Positions 42,025-52,385 are shown, counted from the first letter of the stretch. The stretch is 64,000 nt of DNA from Phallus indusiatus (GCA_027605045.1 JAQFWX010000031.1:434001-498000); one strand, 5' to 3'. Made by a program: numbers and translations. The notes: generated by a model from the letters alone, not told the origin.

Positions 42025-42492
42025 GAGTGGGTGTGTGTGGGGAATGGGGGGGGGATGTATGCGTCGATATCAAACCAACACAAACAAAACACCAACAACA
42101 ACTGCAATGATAAAAGATCGTATGCAACTGTGCAAGTGAGAGGGTGAACAGAAAGTCGGCAATGAACTTGGAATGCGACTAAAGAGAGGACCTGCAATCA
42201 ATGATGACTGAATTCCTGTGCGAGTTAGTGAAAGCGATAAACTGAAATAAAATCGCTAGTTTATACTCCGAGACCTCACTCAGAGTTAATCCAAAGATAT
42301 AGATATGAGCGTAGAAATAGACTAGAGGCGAAACTTGACTTGAGCTGAACTTGACTTAAACTGAACTTGACTGAGACTTAAACTGTGAGACAACTCGTCC
42401 GGTAGAATTGCTGCTGATACAAGTATTTACATGCAGTATTTATACCTTTCAGAGTACATAGCTTTGGTGAGACGATCACTCATTGTTCACTG

Positions 42493-42890
42493 CACTGGAG
42501 ACATAGAAAAGTTTGCTCAGCCTGCAAACTATCAAGCAGACTTTGAACAGAGACCATGTTTGCTTGAAGTTTCCTACTGTTTTAAACTTTGGACAAACTC
42601 TCAATTTGATCAGCATTTACTTGGCTAAGCAGATTTTATACAAATTTTCTGACAAACTTTAGTTGAATGTTATGTGGATGTTATGCAGATGCTGAACAAG
42701 CAATCTGCTCAAGATTTTCACACAATTTGCATCAAAATCTATCTATAGGATGCTTATCTAAGCAAATTTTTATCAAACCCAAAGTCTTCACAAAGTTTGA
42801 TTTATCCAGAAAACTTCAAGCAAACTGGGTCTCTGCTTGGAGTTTGCTTAATGGTTTGCATGTCAAGCAAACTTTCCTATGTCTCCAGTG
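42493..42890. mobile_element. Foldback CACTA-type MITE, 398-bp class, copy D
   Basis: Same length and ends as 26508-26905 (CACTGGAGACATAG...CTATGTCTCCAGTG). Its flanks CTG and CCA do not match, so the target duplication is lost or the site was altered. Inserted in repeat family B. Confidence 0.82.
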
Positions 42891-43199
42891 CCAGGATAAC
42901 AAACAGGAAGAACAAAAAGAAATATGGAAGATAGGGGAATCGCGAGAGAATGATGGGGATACAATTATAACAAAAAGGAGTCATAAACATAGATAGGAGA
43001 AAATGATGAAGCCAAAACAAAAGAACAAAAGAAAACAAAAAGAGATCAAATAGGAAGAACAAAACCGGCTTGAGACACAGCCCTTGCCTGACTCAACACC
43101 TGGCACTTCCCGCACTGCCTCTATCCTGTACCATACCTTTCCATCTTATTCTTCTGACTGATCTGGCCCTGGCTGCTGGGATCGGCTTGATGTGCGCTG

Positions 43200-43451
43200 T
43201 CAGGAGATAGGCAGGGAAGGAAAGGGAATCAGTGTTGTGTGCTCAGAGGGAAATCATGATGGGGGCATAAAAGTCCTTGTTATTCGTTTCGAAAAGGTGG
43301 TTTTTTATATATACAGTTTGTAAATATATGTTCCAGGAAAATGGAACTAAAAGGTGATTGGAAAGGTAAAATAAGAATTGTGAATTTCAAAATAAAGTGA
43401 GACGAAAGGGGAATAAAAGGTAAAAAATAGAAAATATAGCCTATTTGTACC
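43200..43451. other. 3' flank of family F copy C3, matched at 60.6 kb
   Basis: AAGGGAATCAGTGTTGTGTGCTCAGAGGG here recurs with small changes at about 60620-60650, and the TTTTTATATATACA and TTCCAGGAAAATGGAA stretches follow in the same order at both places. No gene of its own is seen. Confidence 0.45.
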
Positions 43452-43765
43452 TCAAAGTTGCCTAGCTGTAAGGAACGGCGCATATAGCCTTCGCTTACAA
43501 ATCTCCGTGTAGCCTGTTTCCACACTCATCAGGCTTCTCCGTGGCAGTGGAAGAATAATGGTAGGACTAGGAATCGATGGTCGCCTCAGATCTTTGAATA
43601 GATCGCTTTCCACTTCTTGATAAGTGGGTAAAGGGTGCGTACGAGCTTCAGAAAAGTCTGGGGGAGGTGGCATGGCAGAAAAAGGGGCATCAACAAATAA
43701 GAACTGTATGTAACCATAGAACCAATGACGAAAAACTAATCTCCATATGACTATTCCATCCCGTT

Positions 43766-44187
43766 TGTTAGGGCTACTCAGCTCAGACTAGAGGGAGGGG
43801 ATCCTAAGAGTAAATATATTGGGGGAGAACTAACTACTCACCTAGAGGGAGGGGATCCTAAGAGAACAAGCTTAGGGACCCTCACTCTAGGGACAGCGAC
43901 TATATACATGAAAAACGATAGCGCGGCGTGTGGCCCTGACACAGCTAAGTGCCAGACGCCCAAACCGAACATAAGCGACGTGACGCCGTAGGCATCACGC
44001 CGGGTACGAGCGCGCGACGCACGCGAGTAGAGAAAGTGGAATAGAGACAGAGGGAGCAAACGGAGGGTGGAGATAATATATGGGAAATATAAATAAAGTA
44101 GAGGGAAATATAAATAAAGTAGAGGGAAATATATACCAATGATAATAAATGAGGAAAAATGAGGGGACGCGGTAGCGTACCCTGACA
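43766..44187 (-). mobile_element. Solo LTR-A (Rc)
   Basis: 422 bp because about 25 bp (GGGAAATATAAATAAAGTAGA) are duplicated in tandem near 44090-44135. Flanked by CCGTT (43761-43765 and 44188-44192). Confidence 0.9.
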
Positions 44188-44275
44188 CCGTTGAGCAGTT
44201 AGGAACCCGACAAACTCATACGACTCATGCATGACATTGATGTTGGTTCGTTCGTATAGAGTTAAGGCTCGTGGG

Positions 44276-44671
44276 TGTTAGGGCTACTCAGCTCAGGCTA
44301 GAGGGAGGGGATCCTAAGAGATATATATTGGGAAAATACTAACTACTCACCTAGAGGGAGGGGATCCTAAGAGAACAAGCTTAGGGACCCTCACTCTAGG
44401 TACAGCTACTATATACATAAACGACGACGCGGCGTGCGGCCCTGGCACAGCTAAGTGCCAGGCGCCCAAGCCGAACCTAAGCAACGTGATGTCACGGGCA
44501 TCACGCCGGGTACGAGCGCGCGACGCGCGCGAGTAGAGAAAGTGAAATAGAGACAAAACAAGGAAGCGGAAAGTAAAAGTAAAACACGGAAATAATAAAT
44601 GGAATAGAAATGAAGTGATGCCGATGGTAATAATCAAGGAAAATGAGAGACGGCGGTAGCGTACCCTGACA
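44276..44671 (-). mobile_element. Solo LTR-A (Rd)
   Basis: 396 bp, plus-strand ends TGTTAGGG and CCCTGACA, flanked by GTGGG (44271-44275 and 44672-44676). Confidence 0.9.
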
Positions 44672-44742
44672 GTGGGTATCCTAGTTCTAAATCGTTATAT
44701 GGAACAGTTACTTCCATCGCAGGGGGTGGTGTCGTGGGGAGT

Positions 44743-45417
44743 TGTCACGCCCGGCGTGCCCCGTGACAATTCCCGAGCTATTACGTAAGCCACACGCCGG
44801 GACCCAAGGTTCTCTACTAAGTACGCGTCACGTACTTACCTCGTACTCCCCGTACTTGATGCACAGCCCCCCGATCCGTCCATTTCTAAATGGAGCCCAT
44901 CCGCCCGACTCTCTGACTAACCAGGGGTTCGGTTAATCCGGACTCTGCCCGTTCTGTCCGTCCTAGAAACCACCATTCCTTTCTTATCCTTTTCTCCTTT
45001 TAGTATAGTTATCTTACACTCCTGTATTTAAACCCCAGTCTCGTAGCTGGGATTCCCCAGTCAGAATATAATCATTTCTTCTCTCTCATCTACTCCGTCT
45101 CTGTTCTTCTCCGTACTCTGCGTGCTCGTCTCGTACTTAGTTGCGGACTTGCACGTAGTTCAAGTCCCAGTCGTCGTCAGACCTCTTGGGCAATCTAAGT
45201 TCGTCGTCGTACTTAACGTCGGACTTGTGCGTACTAGTTACGTACTTCTCTCGTTCTCTGAAATCGAGGGATAACTGAAGTTGGGCGAGTGGGCGCAGCA
45301 TACAAGCTGAAGCCAAGTCCCTCACACCTGTACTCTCCGTACTCTCTCTATCCGCACGCACGTGTTTCGTACTAGACCGGACTTTGCCGGGATAGGCTCG
45401 GAACACGGCGCTTGACA
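44743..45417 (+). repeat. Chromovirus 2 5' LTR
   Basis: 675 bp, TGTCACGCCCGGCGTGCC to ACGGCGCTTGACA. TATTTAAA at 45025-45032 is the likely TATA box; transcription should begin near 45059, about 34 nt on. Confidence 0.95.
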
Positions 45418-45418
45418 G

Positions 45419-45430
45419 TATATTCTGACT
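45419..45430 (+). promoter_or_regulatory. Chromovirus 2 self-primer binding site
   Basis: TATATTCTGACT starts one base after the LTR and is the exact complement of AGTCAGAATATA at 45059-45070, which is the predicted mRNA 5' end. This again points to Tf1-type self-priming instead of a tRNA primer. Confidence 0.75.
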
Positions 45431-45476
45431 GACTCGCTCACCAGCTTCGTCAGTCAACGATTTCTCTTCTTCTATC

Positions 45477-47276
45477 ATGTCTACATCAACCACTCGTACA
45501 TCCAAGGTCGGTCAACCTTTCGGACTCCGTGATGAGGCCAACAACCCGGTACCTCCCGAGGTAACCAGGAACCTCAGGAGCCGAGCGATTACACCGATCC
45601 CCATCAACCCCAATGTCCGTGCTTCCACGGTACGGGCAACATCGGAAGATCCAGCCCCTCGAAACCCGACGGACGAACGTACCAATCGTACTGCAGCTTC
45701 CAACTCCATACCAACCATGCCGGAGTTGCCCGTACGCGGTACTATGCTCCCTTCCGCGACCATCGAAGAGGTTGCTGAGGAGCAGGATCCCAATGACTAT
45801 TCTTTTCCATCCTCTGACCATACCAATGCTGACGCTGATGAAGTCTTAGTACCTCGTTCTCAACCCTCTATCCATGAAGACGAAGCCCCAGGGCCCGCAG
45901 CACCAGCTTCTCCGGCAGTCGACCCCTCTGGCCCGCCACCCAACCCACCTTCCGACCCGGGTGACGACCAAGGCAACGACGGCCGCTCTCACCACACTCC
46001 ATCTCACCACTCTTCTCGTGCCCCAAGTCGTTCTGCCGCCCCTGAACCCTCTGGACCTCCCGGACCTCCTGATCCGCCAGGCCCTCCAGGTGGTGGTGAT
46101 GGCGACGACGGGTCTGATCACCCTGACGGGGGTGGTACCCCTCGTTCTCGTACTCCCAGGGCAGCTCCCTCGCAGGAGATCTCCGGGACTGAACGGTTGT
46201 CTCGGGCTTTGGCCGAGATGACTGAGTTCATGCTTGCCCAGGCTCGTATCAACGCCCAGGCTGCCCGTGCCCCGGCTCCTCCGCCTCCTCCTCCAGCTGC
46301 CCCTGCCAGTACTTCCAAACTCAAAGTACGCGCTCCCGATTCCTTCGACGGGTCCTCTCCGGAAAAGCTTCGTATCTTCACGACTCAGTGTCTGTTGAAC
46401 TTCCGCGCGAGACCCGAAGAATTCGTCCATGACTCTCAGAAGGTCATCTTTGCGATGACTCACCTCTCTGATGCGGCAACCCAGCTCGTCACTCCCTATG
46501 TCGAGACCGGCAGGGACTATGATTGGCTCAACAACTGGGATGCCTTCACCCGTTTCCTCAGCACCGTCTTCGGGTCTCATCGTCCCGAGGAAGAGGCTGA
46601 ACGCAAGATCCGTGCACTCCGTTTCCCGGACTCTGGCAAGGCGTCAACGTACTTCATCGACTTCGCGAAGTACGCCGTACAAGTTAGCTGGGACGATCGT
46701 GCTTTATTTTCCCTGGCACAAAGTCAACTCCCTGACCGTATCCGGGATCGTATTGAAGACTCCGGACAAAACCCGGCCACCCTCAACCAACTACGCGACC
46801 TCGTATTTAGGTACGACGCCATCCACTGGGAACGTGTCAACCGGAAGAAGGACGAGAAACGTCTCCATGACCGGATCGTCTCTGAAAACCGGAAGACTCC
46901 CAATGCCGGCCCCTCTACTTCTAATCAAAACAAGGGTAAGGGTCCTAGCAACAGCAACAACAACTCCCAGAAGTCCGACAAGAAGCCCGCCTCCGGATCC
47001 AACTCCCAATCCAAAGCAAACCCCTCACATCTTGGTAAGGACGGTAAGCTCACCCCGACTGAGAGGCAGCGTCGCATAGACAACAACCTTTGCCTGATCT
47101 GTGCCGACAAGGGCCACATGGCCGCTACCTGCCCCAAAGCCCGTGCTAACCCGTCCTCCTCGCAGTTCCCGTCCAAGCCCAAGGTCGCCCGGGGCGCCAA
47201 CACCACTGAATCCGGTACTCCCGTCGCTGAGGCTAAGCCCGAAGTGAAGTACGAGGGTACGGAACCAAAAAATTAG
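45477..47276 (+). CDS. Chromovirus 2 gag
   Basis: 599 residues from MSTSTTRTSKVGQPFGLRDE. The N-terminal 250 residues are low-complexity, rich in Pro, Asp and Gly (PPGPPDPPGPPGGGDGDDG). The gag domain follows (SFDGSSPEKLRIFTTQCLLN, TRFLSTVFGSHRPEEEAERK, FIDFAKYAVQVSWDDRALFS). A basic Ser/Asn-rich linker leads to the CCHC knuckle CLICADKGHMAATC near residue 540. It ends KYEGTEPKN with the stop TAG at 47274, right after a slippery heptamer. Confidence 0.92.
   Translation: MSTSTTRTSKVGQPFGLRDEANNPVPPEVTRNLRSRAITPIPINPNVRASTVRATSEDPAPRNPTDERTNRTAASNSIPTMPELPVRGTMLPSATIEEVAEEQDPNDYSFPSSDHTNADADEVLVPRSQPSIHEDEAPGPAAPASPAVDPSGPPPNPPSDPGDDQGNDGRSHHTPSHHSSRAPSRSAAPEPSGPPGPPDPPGPPGGGDGDDGSDHPDGGGTPRSRTPRAAPSQEISGTERLSRALAEMTEFMLAQARINAQAARAPAPPPPPPAAPASTSKLKVRAPDSFDGSSPEKLRIFTTQCLLNFRARPEEFVHDSQKVIFAMTHLSDAATQLVTPYVETGRDYDWLNNWDAFTRFLSTVFGSHRPEEEAERKIRALRFPDSGKASTYFIDFAKYAVQVSWDDRALFSLAQSQLPDRIRDRIEDSGQNPATLNQLRDLVFRYDAIHWERVNRKKDEKRLHDRIVSENRKTPNAGPSTSNQNKGKGPSNSNNNSQKSDKKPASGSNSQSKANPSHLGKDGKLTPTERQRRIDNNLCLICADKGHMAATCPKARANPSSSQFPSKPKVARGANTTESGTPVAEAKPEVKYEGTEPKN
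47267..47276 (+). promoter_or_regulatory. Predicted -1 ribosomal frameshift site
   Basis: In gag register the end reads CCA AAA AAT TAG, so A AAA AAT fits the X XXY YYZ slippery rule and sits directly before the stop. Slipping back one base continues with TTA GAA CGC into an open frame leading to pol. GC-rich sequence follows (CCCCGAGGGCC...CTCGGGG around 47284-47310) and could form a stimulatory stem. Confidence 0.7.
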
Positions 47277-50200
47277 AACGCGTCCCCGAGGGCCAAGTAC
47301 GACTCGGGGACGGCGCTATCTCCGAGCGTACTATCCTTTTCCGTCATAGTGCCATTCCGTCTTCTTCTTTTATTTCTGTTCTGAAATCTCCCCATGTCTC
47401 TTTTCCTTTTAAAGCCTTAATTGATTGTGGCTCATCTGATTGTCTAGTTAGTTCTGATTTTGTCTCGAAAAATAATCTTAAAACAAAAAATATTTCCCCT
47501 ATACCGTTAACTTTAATAGATGGTAGTACAAATTCGTATATTACCCAATCCCTAGAATTGCCTGTAATATTTCCATGCAATACTTCTCAGACTCTAACAT
47601 TTTTTGTAACTCCGTTAGACCGTACTTCGGACGTAGTCCTCGGATTAAACTGGCTAACCCGCTACAACCCGTCGGTTGACTGGGTACAACGCAGTATCAC
47701 TTTCCGGGACCCCACGACCTCTCGTACTGGTCTCCCGTCTCCGTACTCAGAACCTCCCTCCGTCCTTGCTTCTTCTGCAACCACCTCACTCCCCGATGTT
47801 CCTCCTAGAGACACTCCGTGTCCGACACCAAAGGCTCCCCACATATCGTTTGTCAACGCCTGGGCCTTCTCCCGGGCTTGCAAACTTTCTGGTTCTGAAA
47901 CCTTTAGGGTCTTCTTCGACGGCCCTGAAGTACAAGCTCGAGCATCCGCAAGTACGGGTAACCCCGTACCCTCGCCTTTGGAGAACATCCCGGAAGAGTA
48001 CTTGGAGTTCGCTGATGTCTTCAGCGAAGCCAAGGCCAACACTCTCGCTCCTCATCGTCCCTATGATCTGCGAATCAATCTTGAAGATGGTGCGTTGCCC
48101 CCTTTGGGACCAATCTACTCTCTCTCCGTTGTTGAACTACAGGCACTCCGGGAATTCCTGGAAGAAAACCTCCGTACTGGGTTTATCCGACCTGCCCGTA
48201 GTCCCTTCGGAGCACCCGTACTTTTCGTGCGTAAGAAGGATGGGTCACTTCGTCTCTGTGTGGACTTTCGCGGACTTAACCGTATTACCAAGAAAGACAA
48301 GTACCCACTTCCTCTCATCTCAGACCTTCTTGACGCTCCGCGTAAAGCCCGGGTTTACTCCAAGATTGATCTCAAGCACGCCTATCACCTCGTCCGTATC
48401 GCTGAAGGCGACGAATGGAAGACAGCGTTCCGTACTCGCTATGGTTCGTTTGAATGGCTCGTCATGCCCTTCGGTCTTTCCAACGCCCCGTCTGCTTTTC
48501 AACGTTTTATGAACGACATCTTCTCCGACCTCCTTGACGTCTGCGTAGTTGTCTACCTAGATGACATCCTCATCTATTCCGATGACATGTCCCGGCACCA
48601 GGAACATGTCCGCGAAGTACTGAGGCGACTACGCAAGAACGGTCTCTTTGCGTCACCCAAGAAGTGTGAGTTCCACAAAGACACCGTGGAATTCCTCGGC
48701 TACGTACTTTCGAACGAGGGTCTTGCCATGGACAATAGCAAAATCTCTGCTATCATGGATTGGCCCGAGCCTCGTAAAGTCAAGGACATTCAGTCCTTCT
48801 TGGGCTTCGCGAACTTCTATCGCCGTTTCATTGATGGCTACTCCCGTATCACCGTACCCCTCACCCGGCTCACCCGTAAGGACACTCCGTGGAACTTCGA
48901 CGACAAGTGTCGCACGGCGTTCGAGTCACTCAAGAGGGCTTTCACCTCCGCTCCCGTACTTGCTCATTGGCACCCGGAACATCAAATCATCATCGAGACT
49001 GATGCGTCCGACTATGCCATCTCTGCCATCCTCTCCCAGTATGACAGCTCCGGGGAACTCCACCCTGTTGCGTTCTTGTCCCGTACTATGACCGCCCCGG
49101 AGTTGAACTACGACATCCACGACAAGGAACTCCTCGCTATCCACGAGGCCTTCTCCAAGTGGCGCCACTACTTGGAAGGCTCCGTACTCCCGGTGCAAGT
49201 GTTTACCGATCACAAGAACTTGGAGTCCTTCACCAAAACCAAGATCTTGACCCGTAGACAAGCCCGGTGGTCCGAGTTCCTCTCCCAGTTTAACCTGGAA
49301 ATCAACTTTCGTCCAGGGAAAATTGGTACTAAACCCGACACTCTGACCCGACGTTTTGACGTCTACCTTAAAGAGGGGAGTAGCGACTACGCCAGTGCGA
49401 ACTCCCACAACATCAAACCCATCTTTACCTCCGAATCCCTGGCGTCGTCCCTCAGGAGTACTCAACTACGGTACGTCCTGGCCCGAGCTTCGATTCTGTT
49501 GGATATCGACAAACTACATCACGGCATCCTCGATGCTCTAAGTACGGACGATACCGCCAAATCCATCCGTGCTTCCCTACCCAAACACCGCTGGAGTACG
49601 AGTGACTCCGGTCATTTGATGTTTGATGGTAGAATGTACGTACCTGACGCTGATGACTTACGCCTTCGGGTCTTACAGTTCTGTCATGACCACCCTGTTT
49701 CTGGCCACTTCGGTCAAAACAAAACCTTGGACTTGGTACGCCGAAAATATTCTTGGCCGAACCTTCGTACTTCAGTCCGAGACTACTGCCAGTCTTGTAC
49801 CACCTGTATCCGGTCTAAGTCCCAGCGTCACAAACCCTATGGGCTCCTGAAGCCCTTACCAATCCCCAATCGCCCGTGGAGAGACATCTCCATGGATTTC
49901 ATCGAACACCTCCCTAAGTCCTCGGGATTCACGTCAATCTTGGTGATCGTTGACCGCTTCACCAAACAAGGTATTTTCATCCCTACCTATGATGAAATAA
50001 CCTCCCAGGACTTGGCGAAGCTGTTCGTACTTCACGTATTTTCAAAGCACGGAGTTCCCTCCAACGTCACCTCGGATCGTGGTTCGGAGTTCGTGTCGCA
50101 CTTCTGGAGATCTCTCGGGAAGTTACTTAACATGAACCTCCACTTCACCTCCGGCTATCACCCTGAGGCTGACGGTCAGACGGAGAGGACTAACCAGACC

Positions 50201-51001
50201 CTAGAACAGTACTTACGCTGTTACTGTAACTACCAACAGGATAACTGGTCCGAGCTCTTACCACTCGCGGAGTTCGCGTACAACAACTCCGAGAGTGCGA
50301 CAACCGGGGTATCACCGTTCTTCGCTAACAAGGGTTATCACCCGAGTCTCGTAGTCACGCCCACAGACACCACTTCAGTTTTCGCCACGGACTACGCTGT
50401 CAAGCTGGACGAACTACACACCGTAGTTCAGGAACAGATCCGCATAGCACAGGTGCGGTACAAAACATCTGCTGACAAGCATCGTCTAGAAGCTCCAGTG
50501 TTCGAAATCGGGTCACAAGTCTTTGTGAAGTCCGAATTCATCCGTACTACGAGACCTGCAAAGAAACTCGCAGAAAAATACCTTGGACCATACGAAATCA
50601 TAGCCCGTCCGGGCTCTCATTCTTACACCGTACGTCTACCCTATGATCTCCGTACCGTACATCCCGTATTTCACGTCTCCATGCTGGAACCTTTTACCCC
50701 GAGTACTATACCCAACCGTACTCCGGATCCTCCGGGTCCGGTAGAAGTCGATGGAGAAGAAGAGTACCAAATCGACTGTATTTTGGACTCCAAGATCGAC
50801 AAACGCCGGAAGACATGCCCGCTATTGTACAAGGTAAAATGGACGGGGTACGAGAATACGGACGACTCCGAATCATGGGTACTAGCCAACGAGCTTCATG
50901 CTGAAGAATCCATTAAGGAATTCCACGCCGCTTACCCATCAAAGCCCGGGCCCCTTTCCGTACTTCGTTTCAACCCAGATACACAAACTTACATAGTATA
51001 A
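47273..51001 (+). CDS. Chromovirus 2 pol polyprotein
   Basis: Open without a stop from the frameshift site to TAA at 50999-51001, about 1240 codons. Protease: ALIDCGSSDCLVS, a DCGS variant of the D-T/S-G site common in fungal elements of this kind. Reverse transcriptase: FIRPARSPFGAPVLFVRKKD and the catalytic YLDDILIY. RNase H: IETDASDYAISAILSQ, DKELLAI. Integrase: zinc finger HDHPVSGHFGQNKT...CTTCIRSK, core DFIEHLP, TSDRGSEF and YHPEADGQTERTN. A chromodomain at the end (YQIDCILDSKIDKRR...LYKVKWTGYENTDDSESW). No ATG begins the frame near gag, consistent with expression only as a gag-pol fusion. Confidence 0.92.
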   Translation, partial: LERVPEGQVRLGDGAISERTILFRHSAIPSSSFISVLKSPHVSFPFKALIDCGSSDCLVSSDFVSKNNLKTKNISPIPLTLIDGSTNSYITQSLELPVIFPCNTSQTLTFFVTPLDRTSDVVLGLNWLTRYNPSVDWVQRSITFRDPTTSRTGLPSPYSEPPSVLASSATTSLPDVPPRDTPCPTPKAPHISFVNAWAFSRACKLSGSETFRVFFDGPEVQARASASTGNPVPSPLENIPEEYLEFADVFSEAKANTLAPHRPYDLRINLEDGALPPLGPIYSLSVVELQALREFLEENLRTGFIRPARSPFGAPVLFVRKKDGSLRLCVDFRGLNRITKKDKYPLPLISDLLDAPRKARVYSKIDLKHAYHLVRIAEGDEWKTAFRTRYGSFEWLVMPFGLSNAPSAFQRFMNDIFSDLLDVCVVVYLDDILIYSDDMSRHQEHVREVLRRLRKNGLFASPKKCEFHKDTVEFLGYVLSNEGLAMDNSKISAIMDWPEPRKVKDIQSFLGFANFYRRFIDGYSRITVPLTRLTRKDTPWNFDDKCRTAFESLKRAFTSAPVLAHWHPEHQIIIETDASDYAISAILSQYDSSGELHPVAFLSRTMTAPELNYDIHDKELLAIHEAFSKWRHYLEGSVLPVQVFTDHKNLESFTKTKILTRRQARWSEFLSQFNLEINFRPGKIGTKPDTLTRRFDVYLKEGSSDYASANSHNIKPIFTSESLASSLRSTQLRYVLARASILLDIDKLHHGILDALSTDDTAKSIRASLPKHRWSTSDSGHLMFDGRMYVPDADDLRLRVLQFCHDHPVSGHFGQNKTLDLVRRKYSWPNLRTSVRDYCQSCTTCIRSKSQRHKPYGLLKPLPIPNRPWRDISMDFIEHLPKSSGFTSILVIVDRFTKQGIFIPTYDEITSQDLAKLFVLHVFSKHGVPSNVTSDRGSEFVSHFWRSLGKLLNMNLHFTSGYHPEADGQTERTNQTLEQYLRCYCNYQQDNWSELLPLAEFAYNNSESATTGVSPFFANKGYHPSLVVTPTDTTSVFATDYAVKLDELHTVVQEQIRIAQVRYKTSADKHRLEAPVFEIGSQVFVKSEFIRTTRPAKKLAEKYLGPYEIIARPGSHSYTVRLPYDLRTVHPVFHVSMLEPFTPSTIPNRTPDPPGPVEVDGEEEYQIDCILDSKIDKRRKTCPLLYKVKWTGYENTDDSESWVLANELHAEESIKEFHAAYPSKPGPLSVLRFNPDTQTYIV

Positions 51002-51186
51002 ATTTCCTCAATCTCTTCATTTTTTCTTCCCGTAATTACGTACTTATGACCCCATTCCGTACTTACAAGTCCAAGTCAGACCATTCCTTTTTCTTTCATG
51101 TTTCACGCTTATTATCTTCAATCTCGATACGACCTCATTTCGTTAACTACTATTACATTCTTTTCTCTCTTGACTTCATCTTTTAT
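51002..51186. other. Short spacer after pol
   Basis: T-rich non-coding sequence between the convergent ends of pol (+) and the antisense gene (-). No feature is seen. Confidence 0.5.
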
Positions 51187-52262
51187 CTACGCATCATCCT
51201 CCTCCTCCTCGGCCTGCAAAGACACCGTCATCCTTTCCAACCACCTCAGCGACTGACGTTGTAAACGATTGGACTCGGCGACCTCGGCAGTAATCGCCCG
51301 CAGTGCCTCCAGCACGTCCTTGTTTCCGACCGTACTTCCTTCTCCAGTTTCACGCGTACTCACGGACTCCCGTTCTTTTCCCTTTCCCGCACCCTTTCCG
51401 CGACCTCGGGTGTGGGGGACCTGCAAACTGTGGGTGCAATTATGGTGGCCAGTGGCACATTCCGCGCACGCGTTCTTGGGCCGACCACTCGCCGGATTAA
51501 GTTGCTTGTGGCAACGGAAGTTCCCTTTTTTGCATTCCTCGCAAGGCGTCTCCAAAACCTCGGGATTGACGGTCACGCGCTCAAAGTACTCTCGCAGGCT
51601 CTTCTTTCGATTAATGGTGCGCACAAAAGGGTCGGTCCAATCGATCAGCGGCTCGATGTCCTCGACGTTATCTTCGGGTTCCTCATCTGAGACTTCGAGG
51701 ACCTCCTTCGACTAGGAAAGAAGATTAGTTATACCTAAGAATTGAGAACAGTACTCACCTTTTTCACCCGCTTGGCGGGACCGGGTTTAGCTCCCGACGT
51801 GGATGGTCGCTGGGGCCCCACATCGTTCTCCAACTCCCTAGTACGTTTCGCACCTGCAACCTTCTACCACATATCAGAGCCGTCAGCGAATCCGTCGAAG
51901 ATGAACCCACTCACCTTCGCGGGACTTTTCTCTGCCAACGCTTTCTCCTTCTCCAGCAATTTCCGCCGAAGATCCTCTAGCTCCTTTCTCTCTTTTTCTT
52001 CCTCCACTTTTTTCATCTCCCATTCTCCGATCCTCTTCCCGCACACCTTCCCATACTCAACTCGCAGCGCCTGTAGCGTCTCGTCCGTCGTAAAAAGCGT
52101 CTTCTCGGGGAAGATAAGGTCCACACACGCGGGGTGCGTATTCCTAGTAATAACGGGGGAGGAAGGGGGTGGCGAGTTTTGGAGGGTAGGGGTCATAGCA
52201 AGGGTGTTCTCGGCATCCTTCGACGACGAACGGGGAGGCGAAGAGGCAAGGGGCATTGACAT
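51187..52262 (-). CDS. Antisense accessory gene of chromovirus 2, Cys/His-rich
   Basis: Three exons on the strand opposite gag-pol: 52262-51915, 51860-51759, 51711-51187. Both introns are GT-AG with GTGAGT donors, and phases are kept, giving about 324 residues. Exon 1: a Ser/Pro start (MSMPLASSPPRSSSK), ACVDLIFPEKTLFTTDETLQ, then a Glu/Lys/Arg coiled coil (VEEEKERKELEDLRRKLLE). Exon 2 is basic (AKPGPAKRVKK, possible nuclear signal). Exon 3: acidic segment, LIDWTDPFVRTINRKKSLRE, then CEECKKGNFRCHKQL and CAECATGHHNC, two Cys-rich knots resembling fungal transcription-factor-like zinc clusters, and a last coiled coil (AITAEVAESNRLQRQSLRWL). It lies between pol and the 3' LTR. Function unknown; nucleic-acid or protein binding is inferred. 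The exon 2 acceptor has near alternatives. Confidence 0.78.
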
Positions 52263-52385
52263 GGTGGTAAGAGCGAAAGAACTTAGTGATGAAACACCGA
52301 TTTTTTCACTCTTACATAATCAACAAACTCCGATCACTGATTTAAGCGCCTGACCTCACGGGGTTCGGTCTTGAAGGGGGAGTAC

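Larger units (their letters stand above)
35268..43190. repeat. Repeat family B, copy 2, interrupted three times
   Basis: Pieces at 35268-35284, 35683-35802, 42025-42492 and 42891 to about 43190 align in order with 26931-27795. The interruptions are a solo LTR-A, the full chromovirus 1 and a 398-bp MITE. Confidence 0.7.

Noticed and set aside
42490..42893. A 3-bp target duplication for MITE copy D
   Set aside because: Flanks are CTG and CCA; they do not match, so none is claimed.
45137..45505. Minus-strand frame of 122 codons at the start of element 2, repeated near 53.0 kb
   Set aside because: It lies in the LTR, so its duplication only reflects the two LTRs.
45486..46580. Minus-strand frames over element 2 gag (up to 244 codons)
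   Set aside because: They arise from GC-rich, low-complexity gag sequence; no recognisable domain and no splice logic.
47676..49091. Second plus-strand frames (278 and 147 codons) over element 2 pol
   Set aside because: They lie fully within the pol reading frame that carries all catalytic motifs.
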